DNA from: Fomes fomentarius
Lineage: Eukaryota > Basidiomycota > Agaricomycetes > Polyporales > Polyporaceae
Assembly: GCA_022606135.1 (NCBI GenBank)
Contig: JABYQN010000008.1
Location: forward strand, 1,674,001 to 1,738,000
DNA: 64,000 bases
Direction of reading: 5' to 3'
The notes under the pieces were generated by a model, which was not told the origin of the DNA, searched no databases, and saw nothing but the letters and a program-made list of their open reading frames with translations. Shown here piece after piece: positions 1 through 12,108 of the stretch. Numbering within the stretch: the stretch's first letter is position 1; every line of letters starts with the position of its first letter. The position numbers and the translations under genes were made by a program.

Positions 1-234
1 AAAGTCGAAGACGAATAAATCAGAAAGAAGACAAGTAAAGCAAGCGCCTGTGTTAGAATCCTCTTATTACAACTCCGACAGTCGGAGGATAGAAATCTGC
101 AGCCACAATACTAGCGCCGGTTGAACCGTGACGCTGGCCATGGCTTGCTACTCATAAGGTAGAGTAGCACTCAGCCTTGAACGAACACTTTCCCCCCAAC
201 TACCACCTGCTTGCCCCATTTACGTTTCCTGACG

Positions 235-3200
235 ATGTCTGATATTGAGGACGACGTCAACCCCTACAGCGGCGACGCCGGTGAAGACCACGAAGACGAG
301 CAGGAGAACCGTCCATCGAAGAACCGAAGACGTGACTATGATGAGGAAGAAGAGGATGAAGAAGAGGAAGAGGACGAAGACGAGGACGAGGGTGAAGAGG
401 AAGAAGGCACGAAACGAGGTCAAAAGCGGGCCAAGGTATGTGGCGCGTACGGTGAACACAGTATTTTGTTAACTCCACACTAGCATCGGCACAAACGTCC
501 TGCAGTCAATCGCTTCCTCGATGTAGAGGCCGAAGTGGACGAGGAAGAGGATGAAGAAGAGGAAGAGGACGAATATGCACGAGGTAGCTATCCCCTTCGC
601 ACGAACTTGAACGTGTGCAATACTTATTTATTGCTCTAGATGAGTTCATCGCAGATACGGGTGTGGAAGGCGAAGAAGACTACGACGCCGTTCGCAGGGC
701 CGCGGACCACGCTCGCTATGACCGACGAGTTCGGGAGATGGACGACCGGGACCTCGAACAAGTGGCTGAGGATATCAGTCAACGGTACCGAAGAACTGCT
801 GTCCGCTATACGGGAGACATGAGCGATGTGCCTCAACGTCTCTTGATGCCGTCAGTGCACGACGCGAACCTATGGCAAGTACGAGTCAGGGTACGTCCAA
901 TCACTCCCGGTGAGGTCATGGCTCCCTCTCATTTTGCATGCACAGCCTGGAAAAGAGAGGGATCTCGTGTTCAGTCTCATGCGCAAGGCTATGAGTCTTG
1001 AATACGCCGCCCGACCATTGCAAATACTGTCCGCCTTCCAGCGTGACTCGCTGCCCGGTATGATTTATGTCGAAGCGCGCAGCGCGAAGCAAGTCAGCGA
1101 AGCTATCAACGGTCTCGTCGGTGTCTTCCCAAGTCGTGGAATCACTCTAGTTCCCATCGAGGAAATGGCCAGCTTGCTCCAGATCAAGCAGCAGGAGCTG
1201 ACGGTCACCCCTGGCACCTGGGTACGCATCAAGCGTGGCAAGTATCAGGGTGATCTTGCGCAGGTGATGGATGTCACGGAGAACGGGGAGGAGGTCGGTT
1301 TGAAATTCATTCCCCGCATCGACCTCAATCCCAAGGACGATGCTTCGCTCGATGGCAAGAAGCGGAAGAAGCCCGGCGCCGGTCTCTCGTCCTTCAACAT
1401 GCGCCCGCCTCAACGCTTCTTCAACTATGAGGAAGTCGTCAAGGTGTACGGTCGCAAGTCGGTCTACAAGCGGAACCAGGCATATGTCTTCCAGAATGAC
1501 ACTTATAAGGACGGCTTCATTGAGAAGGATTTCCGGGTCACGGCACTCCAGCTGGACGACGTCAACCCTACACTCGACGAGATCACGCGCTTTACTCGAG
1601 GGCAAGACGGTACAGAGAACGAGTCCAGCGTCGACTTATCCATCATTGCGGAGGCGTCTCGCAAGGCTGCAATCTCAGTACTGCAGCCCGGTGATAACGT
1701 CGAGGTCTTCGAGGGAGAGCAGGCCGGTGCCCGTGGTACCGTACACAGCATCGAACAAGACGTAGTCACCATAGAAGGCGGAGACTTTGAGGGTCAGCTC
1801 GTACAGATCCCCGCTCGCAGCGTGCGGAAGCGCTTCCAGCCCGGAATGCATGTCAAGGTCATGACGGGCAAGAACGCAGACGAGACCGGCCTAGTGGTCT
1901 CCGTCTTGGACAATGTCGTGACGTTCCTATCGGACATGTCGATGCAGGAGGTGGGTGCCTCATTTGGATCAGAACAAACATGTTGCTCATGTGTGATGCT
2001 ACGATCAGGTCTCTGTGTTCTCCAAAGACTTGCGTGTGGCGGCGGAGGTCGGTACCGGAACGAACATCGTCGGCAACTACGAGTTGCACGATCTGGTCTC
2101 AATCGAGTAAGTCCCAATGTTGACTGCGCGCGTGTATGCAAGCCGATCTCTTATTGTTATGTAGTCAACAGACTGTTGGTGTCATCTTCAAGACCGAGCG
2201 TGATTCGTTCCGCGTACTAGATCAGAATGGCCACGTCCGCCTCGTGCAACCACATCAAATCACTATGCGCCGAGACTCACATCGGGCCATTGCAGTAGAT
2301 TCGGAAGGCCACGAATTGCGCGTGAATGACAACGTCAAGGAGGTTGATGGCGAGGTAAGTGTTGATTCGCCTCCATTCTTGGGAATCGTCTTCATAGGGC
2401 TGGTCTAGCAACGGAAAGGTCGTGTGCTGCACATACACCAATCCTTCTTCGCATTCCTGCACAATCGTGACTACGCTGAGAATGGCGGCGTGTTCGTCAC
2501 CCGTGCACGTTCACTGGCGTCGTTAGCGCCAAAGGGCCAAAAACTCGCCAACACGGACTTATCGAAGATGAACCCTGCACTTAGTGGTGGTGCGGGCGGC
2601 ATGGTCGGCTCTGGCACCATGGGACGTGGGCCTCGCGATCGCCTCATCGGTGTGTCTGTGATGGTAATCAAAGGTCCCAATAAGGGCTACGTTGGCACCG
2701 TCAAAGACACCAACGGCCCTCATGTGCGCGTCGAGCTGTTGACAGGGAACAAGGTCATCACCATAGATAAGGACAGGCTACGGCGTCGAAAGTGCGTACA
2801 TTCATATTCGTGTAGTTGTCCCGAGTCTCACGATCCCACCAGTCCCGATGGGAGTCTAGAACCCCTCGAGAGGCCTATGGCTGCAATGGGTCCACCACGC
2901 AGCTTCGGCGGTCCAGGTGGTCCAGGTGGCGGCCAAACCCAAAACCCGTACAATGCTGGCGGTGGACGGACACCGGGCTGGGGTGCCAACAATACCGGTC
3001 GGACACCAAATCCATACAACGAGAGTCGCACACCTGCATGGGCGGCGAACTCGCGTACGCCGAACCCATACGCCGAACACGGGAAGACACCAGCATGGGA
3101 CGCTACGGCACGGACTCCGAATCCTTATACTCAGGGAGGCGGAGGGAAGACACCGGCGTGGAGCTCGTCAGCAAAGACACCAAATCCTTACGCGAACGGC

Positions 3201-4018
3201 GGTGGGTCGTCAACATGGGGCGGCGCGACACCTGGACGACCAGCAGGGGGAGGATGGGACGCATGGGTATGTGGCAATATCTTTCTACTATCCTTGGATA
3301 TGGCTCACGATTCGATATCACAGGACCCTCGTTCCGCACCGACACCTGCGTTCACACCTGGGGCGCCGACGCCGGCACCATACTCAACCATGCAAACCCC
3401 TGGCGTGTACGAATACCAGACACCTGCGCAGACGTCGAGTTTCCCGCAAACACCCGGTATCATGGGCGGCAGCAGCTTTGGCTCCTCCGAGATGCCATTC
3501 GGTGAGTCATCCTGACTATTCCGTTCGGGACGCCAACAAACAGTAACATACTATCACGCGTAGAACTCTCACCGAAATGGCTACTCGACCCGGAGCTCGC
3601 AGAGCGTCTACAGGGCATCATGGTCGAAGTTCGAGGCTCGATGGTCGGCGGTGCACATACATGGCACAACGGCGACTTCGAGGGCAAGCAGGGTGTCGTC
3701 CTCTCCGTCTTCAACACAAACAACGACACGTTCGAGTCCACCGCCCGTGTTCGCTTCTTTAACCCCGTCGACCCCCTCCAACCGATTTTGCCCGTACCCA
3801 TCACGTTCCTCTGGCCCGTGCACCCCACACAGAAGGGTGAGGACGTGATCATACTCGCAGGAGCGCAAGGCAAGGGCCAGGAGGCTACCGTGGAAGCCGT
3901 CGAGAGCAATCACGTGATGGTCTTGACGACCAAGAAGACCTTCCTGGTCATTGATAGTCCCTCGGAGCGACTCGTGCGTACAAGGCATGTTGACGAGGTG
4001 GGCAACTTCACCCGGTGA
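235..4018 (+). CDS. SPT5: Transcription elongation factor Spt5
   Basis: Subunit of the Spt4-Spt5 (DSIF) complex that rides on RNA polymerase II in the nucleus and couples elongation to capping and chromatin factors. Ten exons give about 1094 aa: 235-435, 484-583, 640-890, 946-1950, 2009-2106, 2165-2354, 2409-2791, 2843-3266, 3324-3501, 3564-4018, with all phases matching. Seen: an acidic Glu/Asp-rich start (residues 1-100), the NGN domain (about 175-270), several KOW modules (about 270-300, 440, 485, then further ones), a C-terminal repeat region (about 775-875) alternating TPNPY and TPAW, and a final KOW-like domain (about 965-1080). The tail resembles the fission-yeast TPAW repeats, which are known CTD-kinase targets. 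The ATG at 235 is chosen because the acidic tract follows at once and the upstream in-frame codon at 211 is TTG. Length fits the family. Identity is nearly certain; individual splice sites are inferred by eye. Confidence 0.96.
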
Positions 4019-4941
4019 TCCCGGCGGACGACTGGAGCAACCTGGGTTCGGGAGGAATATCTACACACATTGACTTTGCTTTGCTCGTTGGGCAACTTTG
4101 TTAACTTACTCGCACTGTTCTGCAGCTGTTGTACGACGCTCGCACTGTGTATCATACGGATATCCATGCCGACTTCTGCAGTAATCTCATCACATGTTTC
4201 GCAACGGTACCACTGATTACCACTCGAGCGTCCTCAAAGGCTGCCAAAGATTGGAGAAGAACTTGAACCTATTTTTCGAATGAAGGCTGACTGCGTGGTA
4301 TAGTGCGGCGCGTGCACACGGAAAGATGGCGCGATTGGTGAGTGCGGAGGGTCTGACAAGGTTGGAAAGTCGTGGGGGCCCAAATCGACTATCCGGCGTA
4401 GAATATTTAGGGGGACAGCCAGGACCTGCATGGTAAAGCTTAGAGTAGAGGCTGCACAGGACTTGACGGAGGTACTGGTAGTATATGTAGCTTCGAGGCA
4501 AGGTTGCACCGGTAGTAATTACCTCGATTGAGAGTCACAGGCGCGATACCTCAGTAGTAATTTGTCGTACGTGTCAGAACGAATATATTATATGCATAAT
4601 CATTCACGCCCTCTCGATGTGTTCTCGTTGATCAAGCACGATATACTTGCAGCTATTTGCAGCAGGTCCTCCTGTCGTGAAGCAAGCTGCTATGTTTGAA
4701 GAACTGTCCGAAGAACAGCTAGGCGGATGGGAGATCCACGGGCGCCGGGTGCAGTGGGACGGTGAACAACTCGACTAGATCCGCACCTCTCATACCTACC
4801 ACCTACCAGATAGGAGAGAAAGAGCTGATTCCTCGGAGGCGCGCACGGACTCATGACATCCGCAAGCTCGTGCACCGACAACTGCAGGCACAACGAACAA
4901 TACTAGCGATCAACGAAATCTCGACATTGTAAAGGGGCCAA
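4019..4941. other. Intergenic region between convergent genes
   Basis: Lies between the 3' end of SPT5 and the 3' end of the minus-strand hypothetical gene. It should hold both transcript ends. ORFs on both strands here are short, lack conserved motifs and have no sensible splice partners. I see no gene. Confidence 0.6.
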
Positions 4942-5874
4942 TCATGCCATCACAAGTGTACTCTCCTGCAGCATCAGCCGCATCGAGTCTTCGTCCATAG
5001 GAATCCGGTCAGGCTGATCGTCGAACTGGATGGAATACTGGATGCCAGATCTCTCCTGTGTGAACGATACAAGCCCCCACGCGAGGTCGCCTTCTTGAGT
5101 ATTGTAGCTGAACTGGGAACTGAACATGTCGCTGGGCTTGCGCAGTAGATCCTCGATGGCAGATGGACTAAGTTTGCGTGGCGGCGACGAGTGACGGCGG
5201 GACGGAGTCTGAGGAGGCCTGCCGCTCTCAGATCCAGACGCCGACACTTTCGACACTTTGGTTGGGACGGATTGGCTGGACGCCGCGGTCGGCTTTGGAC
5301 AAACACCATGAGTAGGAGGACCCCAAGCGTCCAGCCATTGGAAATGACTGTGTCCAGGTCAATAACGTTCATGGCGTAGACACGACAGCACTCACAGATC
5401 ATCAGCACGTGTATTAATCCGCATATAAACGTCGGAGTGGTCCAGGTATGCAAGGCGAACTTTGTACTCGTCGAAGACGAACTGGGCAGAGAAGGTGCAG
5501 TGCGCACGGAGGACACGACTGCAAAACAGTTATGTAAATTGGGAATACAGAGAAACCGAATATAACATGAGGACGAACTCTTCGGTCGACAATTCCTTCT
5601 TGCTGCTGATCCTCTCGATCTCGGCATCGACATGAGCGAGGTAATCATCAGGATTATCTCCAAGCGGGACAAGGGCTTACGGAGAGAGCGTACTCTCAAA
5701 CCCTGGCCCTTCATACATGGTAGCCATGACCTGGTCGCGAGTGGTGGGGTCTTGAAATGCATAATGAGAGTCTTCTGTGAAGATATTGCAGTAGTTCGCG
5801 ATGCGTTTCGCATACTGTTCTATGACCTGAGGGGATGGAGGAGTCGCGACTTTGTAGTGTGCGACGCCACTCAT
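4942..5874 (-). CDS. Unknown protein, 266 aa, four exons
   Basis: I do not recognise a family. The model on the minus strand is 5874-5694, 5657-5567, 5518-5396, 5347-4942, with introns of 36, 48 and 48 bp that keep phase throughout; that consistency is the main support. The first half is mixed charged and hydrophobic and looks helical (residues about 1-130, with MSGVAHYKVATPPSP at the start). The middle (about 145-195) is rich in Ser, Pro, Thr and Lys and looks disordered. The last 70 residues are again folded-looking and end in LQESTLVMA. No signal peptide or membrane segment is evident. It is convergent with SPT5. The first intron (36 bp, 5658-5693) is shorter than usual and is the weakest point of the model. 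Confidence 0.6.
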
Positions 5875-7439
5875 AGTGAGCAGAGAGGATCAGGACAAAC
5901 AGTTTTGGGGGACGTTGCGAAGTTGAACGTTTGATTGAATTGAACATTCGAATGTGTCACGTGCATGAGACATCCGGCTAGCGCTTTCTCAAAACCGTGT
6001 CGTGGAATACCACTGACATCTGCGCAGCGCTTCTTCACAAGGAGCATAGGAGAATCAAGTTCAATCAAGGTATAACATAATGATCGTGCAACTGCGCTGA
6101 AGACAGTAATGTAGACGCCCGTGATGTTTTGGCAGAGTGGCAATAGATGGCCGCGCAAACCTTGAAACTCTAGATCTGCGGGTGTTTTCAAGTTGCTACT
6201 CGAAGGCTCATCATATGGATGACTATCCCCCCGGATATCATAGACCCGCGCGGTATTCTGCACAATATCGGGCCCCCTAGTTCTCCTCCCCGCCGGCTTT
6301 GCAAGCCTGCGCGCTCACAAACCGCTGACTCGGAGTCAGGGCGTGCCACTCCTCCCCTTTGAGCGATTTAGGACCCACCTGGACACAACTTCATCGCCAG
6401 TCAGCCAACTTTGCGACCCATAATTCCCCAAGAGTCTAACTTATCCAAAAGCGTTGATCCAAAAGTTTTGTTGGTTACACCGAGCACCACCCTCAGCCCT
6501 TCACCGTGTCCCATCCCGCCAAAGCAAACAGCAACACCGTCGCGCTTCCCACCAATGTTGTAGGTGCAGCTCCAGCCGACGGATATTCCCATGGAGGGAG
6601 AAAAGCAATCATCACCATGCCTATTGTATGCGCACGGGCGCGAGAGGGATTGAAGCCATACAGTGGTTTGAGTAGTACGCCGGTAGACTAATGAAATGCC
6701 TGTCGAGGCAATAACGCATAGATGCAGCCTCCCCCAAAAGTTCTCATCGCGTCGACCCCTTCTGTTCTGTTTTCCATCCTCACGACCTTTCTGGCAGCAT
6801 CACGTATACTACTAATCTCATGTCTGCGAGCGTCCTGTCTCTCCTTCAACTCCTGGCACATTAGCGGGAGCAGAGGGGAGACTGTCACTCGAGGAAGAGA
6901 GTCGGTGGCCAGAATGCACAAGTGCGCAGTGGTATGGGTCGAGAGGAGCGCACCTGCCTTGGATCAACATGCGTGTTAGACCCGCCTATGCCAGTACTAC
7001 TTGTCATCCCGCGATGTGCCGTTCATATGGCTGTCTCCAGCGAACATCGGAACGTGCTTCTAGCTGCAGAAGAAGAAGAATGCAGAAACGATGGACATGT
7101 GGCGGCTGCGACGTCGACGTAAGTACGAGGGAATTGCCAGTGTTACCGCGGTTTCACGTTTAAATAGGGATTGCATCGGCGGGCTGGGCCCGCGGGGAAG
7201 GGGATGGGCGAAGCTGTCATGCTGACCTTGCCATATCGTTCCTTACTAATGCGTCTCAGAAGGTCATGCATGCCTAACGCTTCAGCACGAACAGCTGCGG
7301 GGAAGGCTGCTGGCCTTCCGACAGAATAGACGTCCAGAAACGGAAACCCCTTCGTTCCTGAGCTCGCGACATCGAATTATCCATTATACGAGCATGGGCA
7401 CGATAGATCCTTCACCATTCATTGCAATGCATCGTCAAA

Positions 7440-8235
7440 CTGTATGCAGCCCAAGACAGCCGTATCCGTATTCAGCCAGCCATGTTGGCGGCCCGGGAAC
7501 GAGAAGATCGGGAGCGCGAGGGTCGTTCGATCCGATGTCGTGCGTCCCATGGAAGGTCCGGCGGGGAAGTTGGGAAGGTGAGGATGGGCTGTATGCGGTG
7601 GCGGGTGGTCTCCTCGGATTCGGAGCTCCAGCCGGCAGCGGCAGGCAGCGTCCCCGCCGACTCGCCGGGGAGCGATCGGCAGCGAAGGTGAGTGCCAATG
7701 GACAGAGGGGGGCGTGCAGCACATTGTGTACCTGCATCATCTGCAGGCAGATCGTGCGGCTGGTATCCGGCCGTGCTCCTCAGAAGTTTCCTCTGCAACT
7801 TCCAACTGCCAACTACCACCGGTGCACACCGCAGCTACAACGTACACGCACCGCATCATCTTCACCCGTCATCCGTACTTGGCACGCCGACTGACTCGGA
7901 GGGGCATTACGGCATATCGTGGCAGAGAAGATCCTGGTACTTACGTGCCACGCGCCAGGGCTGACTCGGATTCCTCTCTTGAGCGAGCGCGACGGGCGGT
8001 ATTAGTCAGAATTGCCAGTGGGCTGCTCATACTGCCGGGGCGAGACGGAAATGGGGCTCGGGGCCGTTACCCAACCCTCTCCGAGATCCGTGGGCGTGAG
8101 CCGGTCGAGACGAAGCCACGCACGGAGGTCGGACACCTGGCACTAAGTACTAAGTGTTAGCCAAGTGCGTCCAGGATGAGGCCGTGCAAGCACCGTCACC
8201 TAGCATCTCTCGCGCCTTCGGTGACTCTACAGACC
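7440..8235 (+). repeat. Dispersed repeat, copy 1
   Basis: About 0.8 kb shares a collinear series of blocks with 10545-11255. Examples are the block around 7485-7550 (gttggcggcccggg, then tcgttcgatccgatgtcgtg), the block around 7790-7815 (gcaacttccaact) and the block around 8175-8190 (aggatgaggccgtgc). The blocks are separated by diverged spacers, so this is an old duplication. No intact ORF is shared. Its class (transposon remnant or other) is unknown and its edges are approximate. Confidence 0.65.
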
Positions 8236-10544
8236 AGGGTGACAAGTTGAGGCTACTGTGCTGTGCACACGGAGGACGGTAGGGCTGCGTACACAGCTGT
8301 CAACTAGCTAGCGCGGCCTGGCAAATGAGGGCGACTAAGTATACCACTGCGGTGAACCGACATTTCCCGAGAGCTGTCGATGACGAGAACATGGTGCTGG
8401 AGGACCCTGCAAGGCGGTTGAGTTGCGTTTCTGAGCGAGCGCTTGCTGCTCGGCTAGTTCCGAGCAAGGTACACTGTCCGCGTAGCGGCACGAGACGTGA
8501 GTTCAGTCCGCATCATCCGTTTGCCCTCATACCACGACCGTCGACTACGGAGCGGGAAGTTATGCTCTACCGCTCTGACCGCACGTGCTCCGACGCGCTC
8601 TCGTGCAGGAATTGGACCGGATGTGTTGTGAATCCGTGATCGTAATTCTTGCTTCCCATTCTCTCCTGCCGCCTCGCCTCCCTCACCCTCATCGCCTTGA
8701 CCAGGACACGGTGGGCCGAGGGAAAGCAGGCTGGGAAACGAGCTCGAGGTTTCGACGTCGACATAATGCACGTCCGACGGATTCGACGGCAGAAGTGATG
8801 GGTCTACGGAGACCATTTGATCGTCGCGCTTCTCCATGGTTCAGTGCGAGATGCCAGTCAAGAGTCTAGCAAGGGCTGCTCGCTCATCAGAAGCGCACAA
8901 TGAGCGTCGAGGTACGTGAAGTCGCCCTGTATGAGTGGCTGAGTCTGAGTCGTTCGTAGGATCCGCTGGTGAAGTCAGCATCTTCATGAGTTAGGAGGTA
9001 GGAGAGGAAGCGGAGACGAACCACACTGAATATTTCCTCCCATGAATTTCGACTATGATTGATCCGGAGCGGGTGGCGGGAGGCTGTCATACATCAACAA
9101 CGGCGATATGGTTCGGAGGATGCCTCCTGCGGACCTCATAGGGCGGCACTCGCTTTCCGACCTGGTGGCCTTCTGTATAACTTACGACATTCTGAGGCTT
9201 CGGCCTTTTGATATCGTGCAGGTGACATCCAGGTAGTCCACATGTCGGTGAGCTTCCGACTGTAACGGATTTCGGGTCAGGTTGAACCATCGTGCATTGT
9301 GAACTGCGATGAGGGGGTGCTACAACGACCGCAACATGAATGGGTATACAGTGAATGCATGAAATCCGAGTCGCCGCTCGGACACTCACTTAAACACACC
9401 AGGTATCGCATACTCCGCCACTGTAAATCCTAGAGTTATCATCGGCAGCTGTAACTTGGCACCGCACATCGTGGGAGCACTAGCACCACTACAGGAGAAT
9501 CACTCACCTTGTACGTGTGAGTCAATCGAACAGCCGGCCCTCGGGGCGGAGTGTATTCATAGTCTATGACGGGGACCGTGAATGCTGCTCTCACTGTTGG
9601 GCGATGCAGCCTGAGAACGGAACCGCAGAGAACTTGAAATGCTCTTCTCTTTTCCCCGTGCGCCCACATTCGGTTGCTCTGTCTTTCACGGCCTTGTGTC
9701 ATCGCACATACGGACATCTCCCGCGAAGCGTGCAGAATCGACGCAGGCGGGCGGGCTAGTAGCAAGGCGGGCCAGAAGCCACGGCAAAGCTGGGCGAAGG
9801 ACGCACGAGTGCTCCAAGTACCAGCTCGTAGTTTGCATCGGCTTCCAGGCGTCAGCGATTCATTCTCTGTGCCCATCCGGGAAGATGCCTGGAAGATGAA
9901 TGATGATAGATGCACATCTCCCCCCCCCTCAATCCGAGCGAGAGACTGTCTGTCATGCGTACGCGCTGTCGTCCTACTGCAGTTTGTCATCCTACCGCAC
10001 CAGAACCGGAGCGGACGCCTCCCGCGAAGCGTTGGCTGAAGCTTTGAACTTTGAGGCGGGGAGTGTGCTTCTAGCTGCAGAAGCTGCGGAAGGGTATCGA
10101 GAAGTATAGCTAGGCTGATAAGCCCGCGATGACGACATCATCTGGAAGCACATACGGAAGCGAGACAAGGACGGCGCACCACGGGTCTGCAGCCGTCAAT
10201 ATTTGGGCGTGATCCTGGATGTCGATCGTCGGCGGTGGGCCGGCTCTCACATCGCCTGTAGCCCGGCACATCCATGATCCATCTCAAAAGGTGGTTCTGA
10301 ATGTCGACGTAAACGGGAAGTCCAGCGACCTGGTATACCGCTCTTCCGCGAGGCTGGAACGTGCAGGGCAGTGGCGGTGACGTACATGAATGAGCATGGA
10401 CATAGGGAGTGGAAAGTAAATTAGCAGATGGGTGATAGATCCGATACATGCTCTACCTTTGATTGTATGCAAAGCCTGGGCCGGGGAACCTGAGGCTGGA
10501 CGGCCGCGAAGCCCAAGTGCTAACCCGTCACCTGTCGCCGGCCA

Positions 10545-11255
10545 CGCTCAATGCAGGCAAATACAGCCGTACTCAGCAAGTACGTTGGCGGCCCGGGGAA
10601 CGAGAAGCTCGGAAGCACGAGTCTCGTTCGATCCGATGTCGTGCGTCCGCGGCAGGTCCACGCGCGCAACTTGAAGAGAGAAGTTGGGGTTGAATTGTAT
10701 GCGGGACGATGTGGTCTCCGACTCGGAGCTCCAGCAGCCAGGCAACGTCCCGATATCGATGCTGCCGCCTGGCCATATTCGCCGCCAACAACCACCGATG
10801 GCCGGTAGCAGAGGGAGATAGTCAGGAGGGGAGTGCGCTTGAGCTTGAGTGCAGCATCTATGCACGGGACGGAGGATACCGCATCATCTGGCGGCAGATC
10901 GCGCGGTGGGTTTGCATCGGCACGTCCCCGTTCCGTTCCCCCTGGCCTCTGGGCTCAGAAGCTTCCTGTGCAACTTCCAACTACCACCGGAGCGCACTAC
11001 AGAACGTACCTCGTTATCCGTCATCCGTACTGCCCGCCGAAGGCGGCCGAACGGCAGATCGCGTACTGTAATCAAGGTATGCAGAGAGGATACTTAGCAC
11101 ATGCGCCAGAGGAGTGAACCTGCCCCAACCGCGACGGGAAGACGCTCAGGGAGCCACTTCTTGCAGCGAGTGTTGCGAAGTGGGTTACAGGATGAGGCCG
11201 TGCGAGTACCAGGAAACCGGTGACCTAACACCCCTCGGCGTTTGGTGACGAGAAA
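10545..11255 (+). repeat. Dispersed repeat, copy 2
   Basis: The counterpart of the repeat at 7440-8235, in the same orientation about 3 kb away. The blocks keep order: gttggcggcccgggg near 10588, tcgttcgatccgatgtcgtg near 10625, gcaacttccaactacc near 10970, aggatgaggccgtgcg near 11190. Both copies carry small indels, and neither preserves a reading frame relative to the other, which argues against a shared coding function. Confidence 0.65.
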
Positions 11256-12108
11256 ATAGGCATAGGGAAGGTTGTGATGCAGGGGCCGGTGACACTGACA
11301 GATCCCGTACGTACAAGGACACGTACACGAACACTGGTACATGGCAAGGTCCGTATGCGCTGTCTCCGTCACGTCAACCGGGGGCATCCGTGCTCCTCCA
11401 ACGGATGGATTGACAGATGGGCAGATGCCGGTGAGCGAAAGAGCTCGGGTCGTCCAGAGAAGACTAGTACTGCTTGAGACCGCCATGTCTTGTTAACAAG
11501 TGAGTATGCTGAGCTGCTACGGGGCGGGCCCAAGCACTTGGGTGATTGAGGCCTGAAGTCGCCGAGTGTGAGGGGCGACTGAGGGAAGGGAGCAAGCTGG
11601 AGTCTTGGGCAGGGCTAGACCACGCGGGCGGCGGAGGATCCTTGCGCGAAGATTACGAAAGGATGGGCGCGTGAGCCGGACGACATGATGTGTTGAATTG
11701 ACAAATTCCGAGATGACACGGAGATGACACTGATGAGAACCCAGAAGTGTGGTAGAAAGGTTAATTCGATGAGTTACGACTCGCGTGCTCACCAGAACGG
11801 AGAAGGAGAGAGCACGGACGGGACGGCAGCAGGACCAGCGACCTGCATAGAGAACAGCGGACAAGGATGAACTTAAGCGGACAAGAAGCCGGTGTGAGTG
11901 TTCGGGCCGGCGGTACAAGCCGGCGGAGAACACCGATAGCAGATCTGAGATGTGATCGAGGTGTGTGAGTGCTGGAGTGCGTCGATGGAGTGGACCCTGG
12001 CGGTTTGTCCCGCTCTTAATAGTCGCTCTCCAGCCATGGCTCGCCCAAGTGAACCCTTCGCACTGCCCGCCCTCTTCGCTCCTACTCTCTGCTTCCATCT
12101 CTGCTATA

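Larger units (their letters stand above)
5875..12108. other. 6.2-kb gene-poor region
   Basis: Between the unknown gene and the cyclophilin I can support no protein gene. ORFs of 100-190 codons occur on both strands (for example 9439-9990 minus and 11517-12098 minus), but they are low-complexity or Arg/Ser/Pro-rich, overlap each other antisense, and lack splice continuity or motifs. Two diverged copies of a dispersed repeat lie inside and are listed separately. Shorter shared words include a 19-nt block near 7053 that recurs near 10065. Confidence 0.5.

Noticed and set aside
5871..6263. A 130-codon minus-strand ORF upstream of the unknown 266-aa gene
   Set aside because: It overlaps the start of the supported gene, has mixed composition without motifs and no splice partners.
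9439..9990. A 183-codon minus-strand ORF
   Set aside because: No motif, overlapping plus-strand ORFs of similar length, and no extension by plausible introns. Open GC-rich sequence explains it.
11517..12098. A 193-codon minus-strand ORF before the cyclophilin
   Set aside because: Arg/Ser-rich, covers the expected promoter of the cyclophilin and shows no family resemblance.
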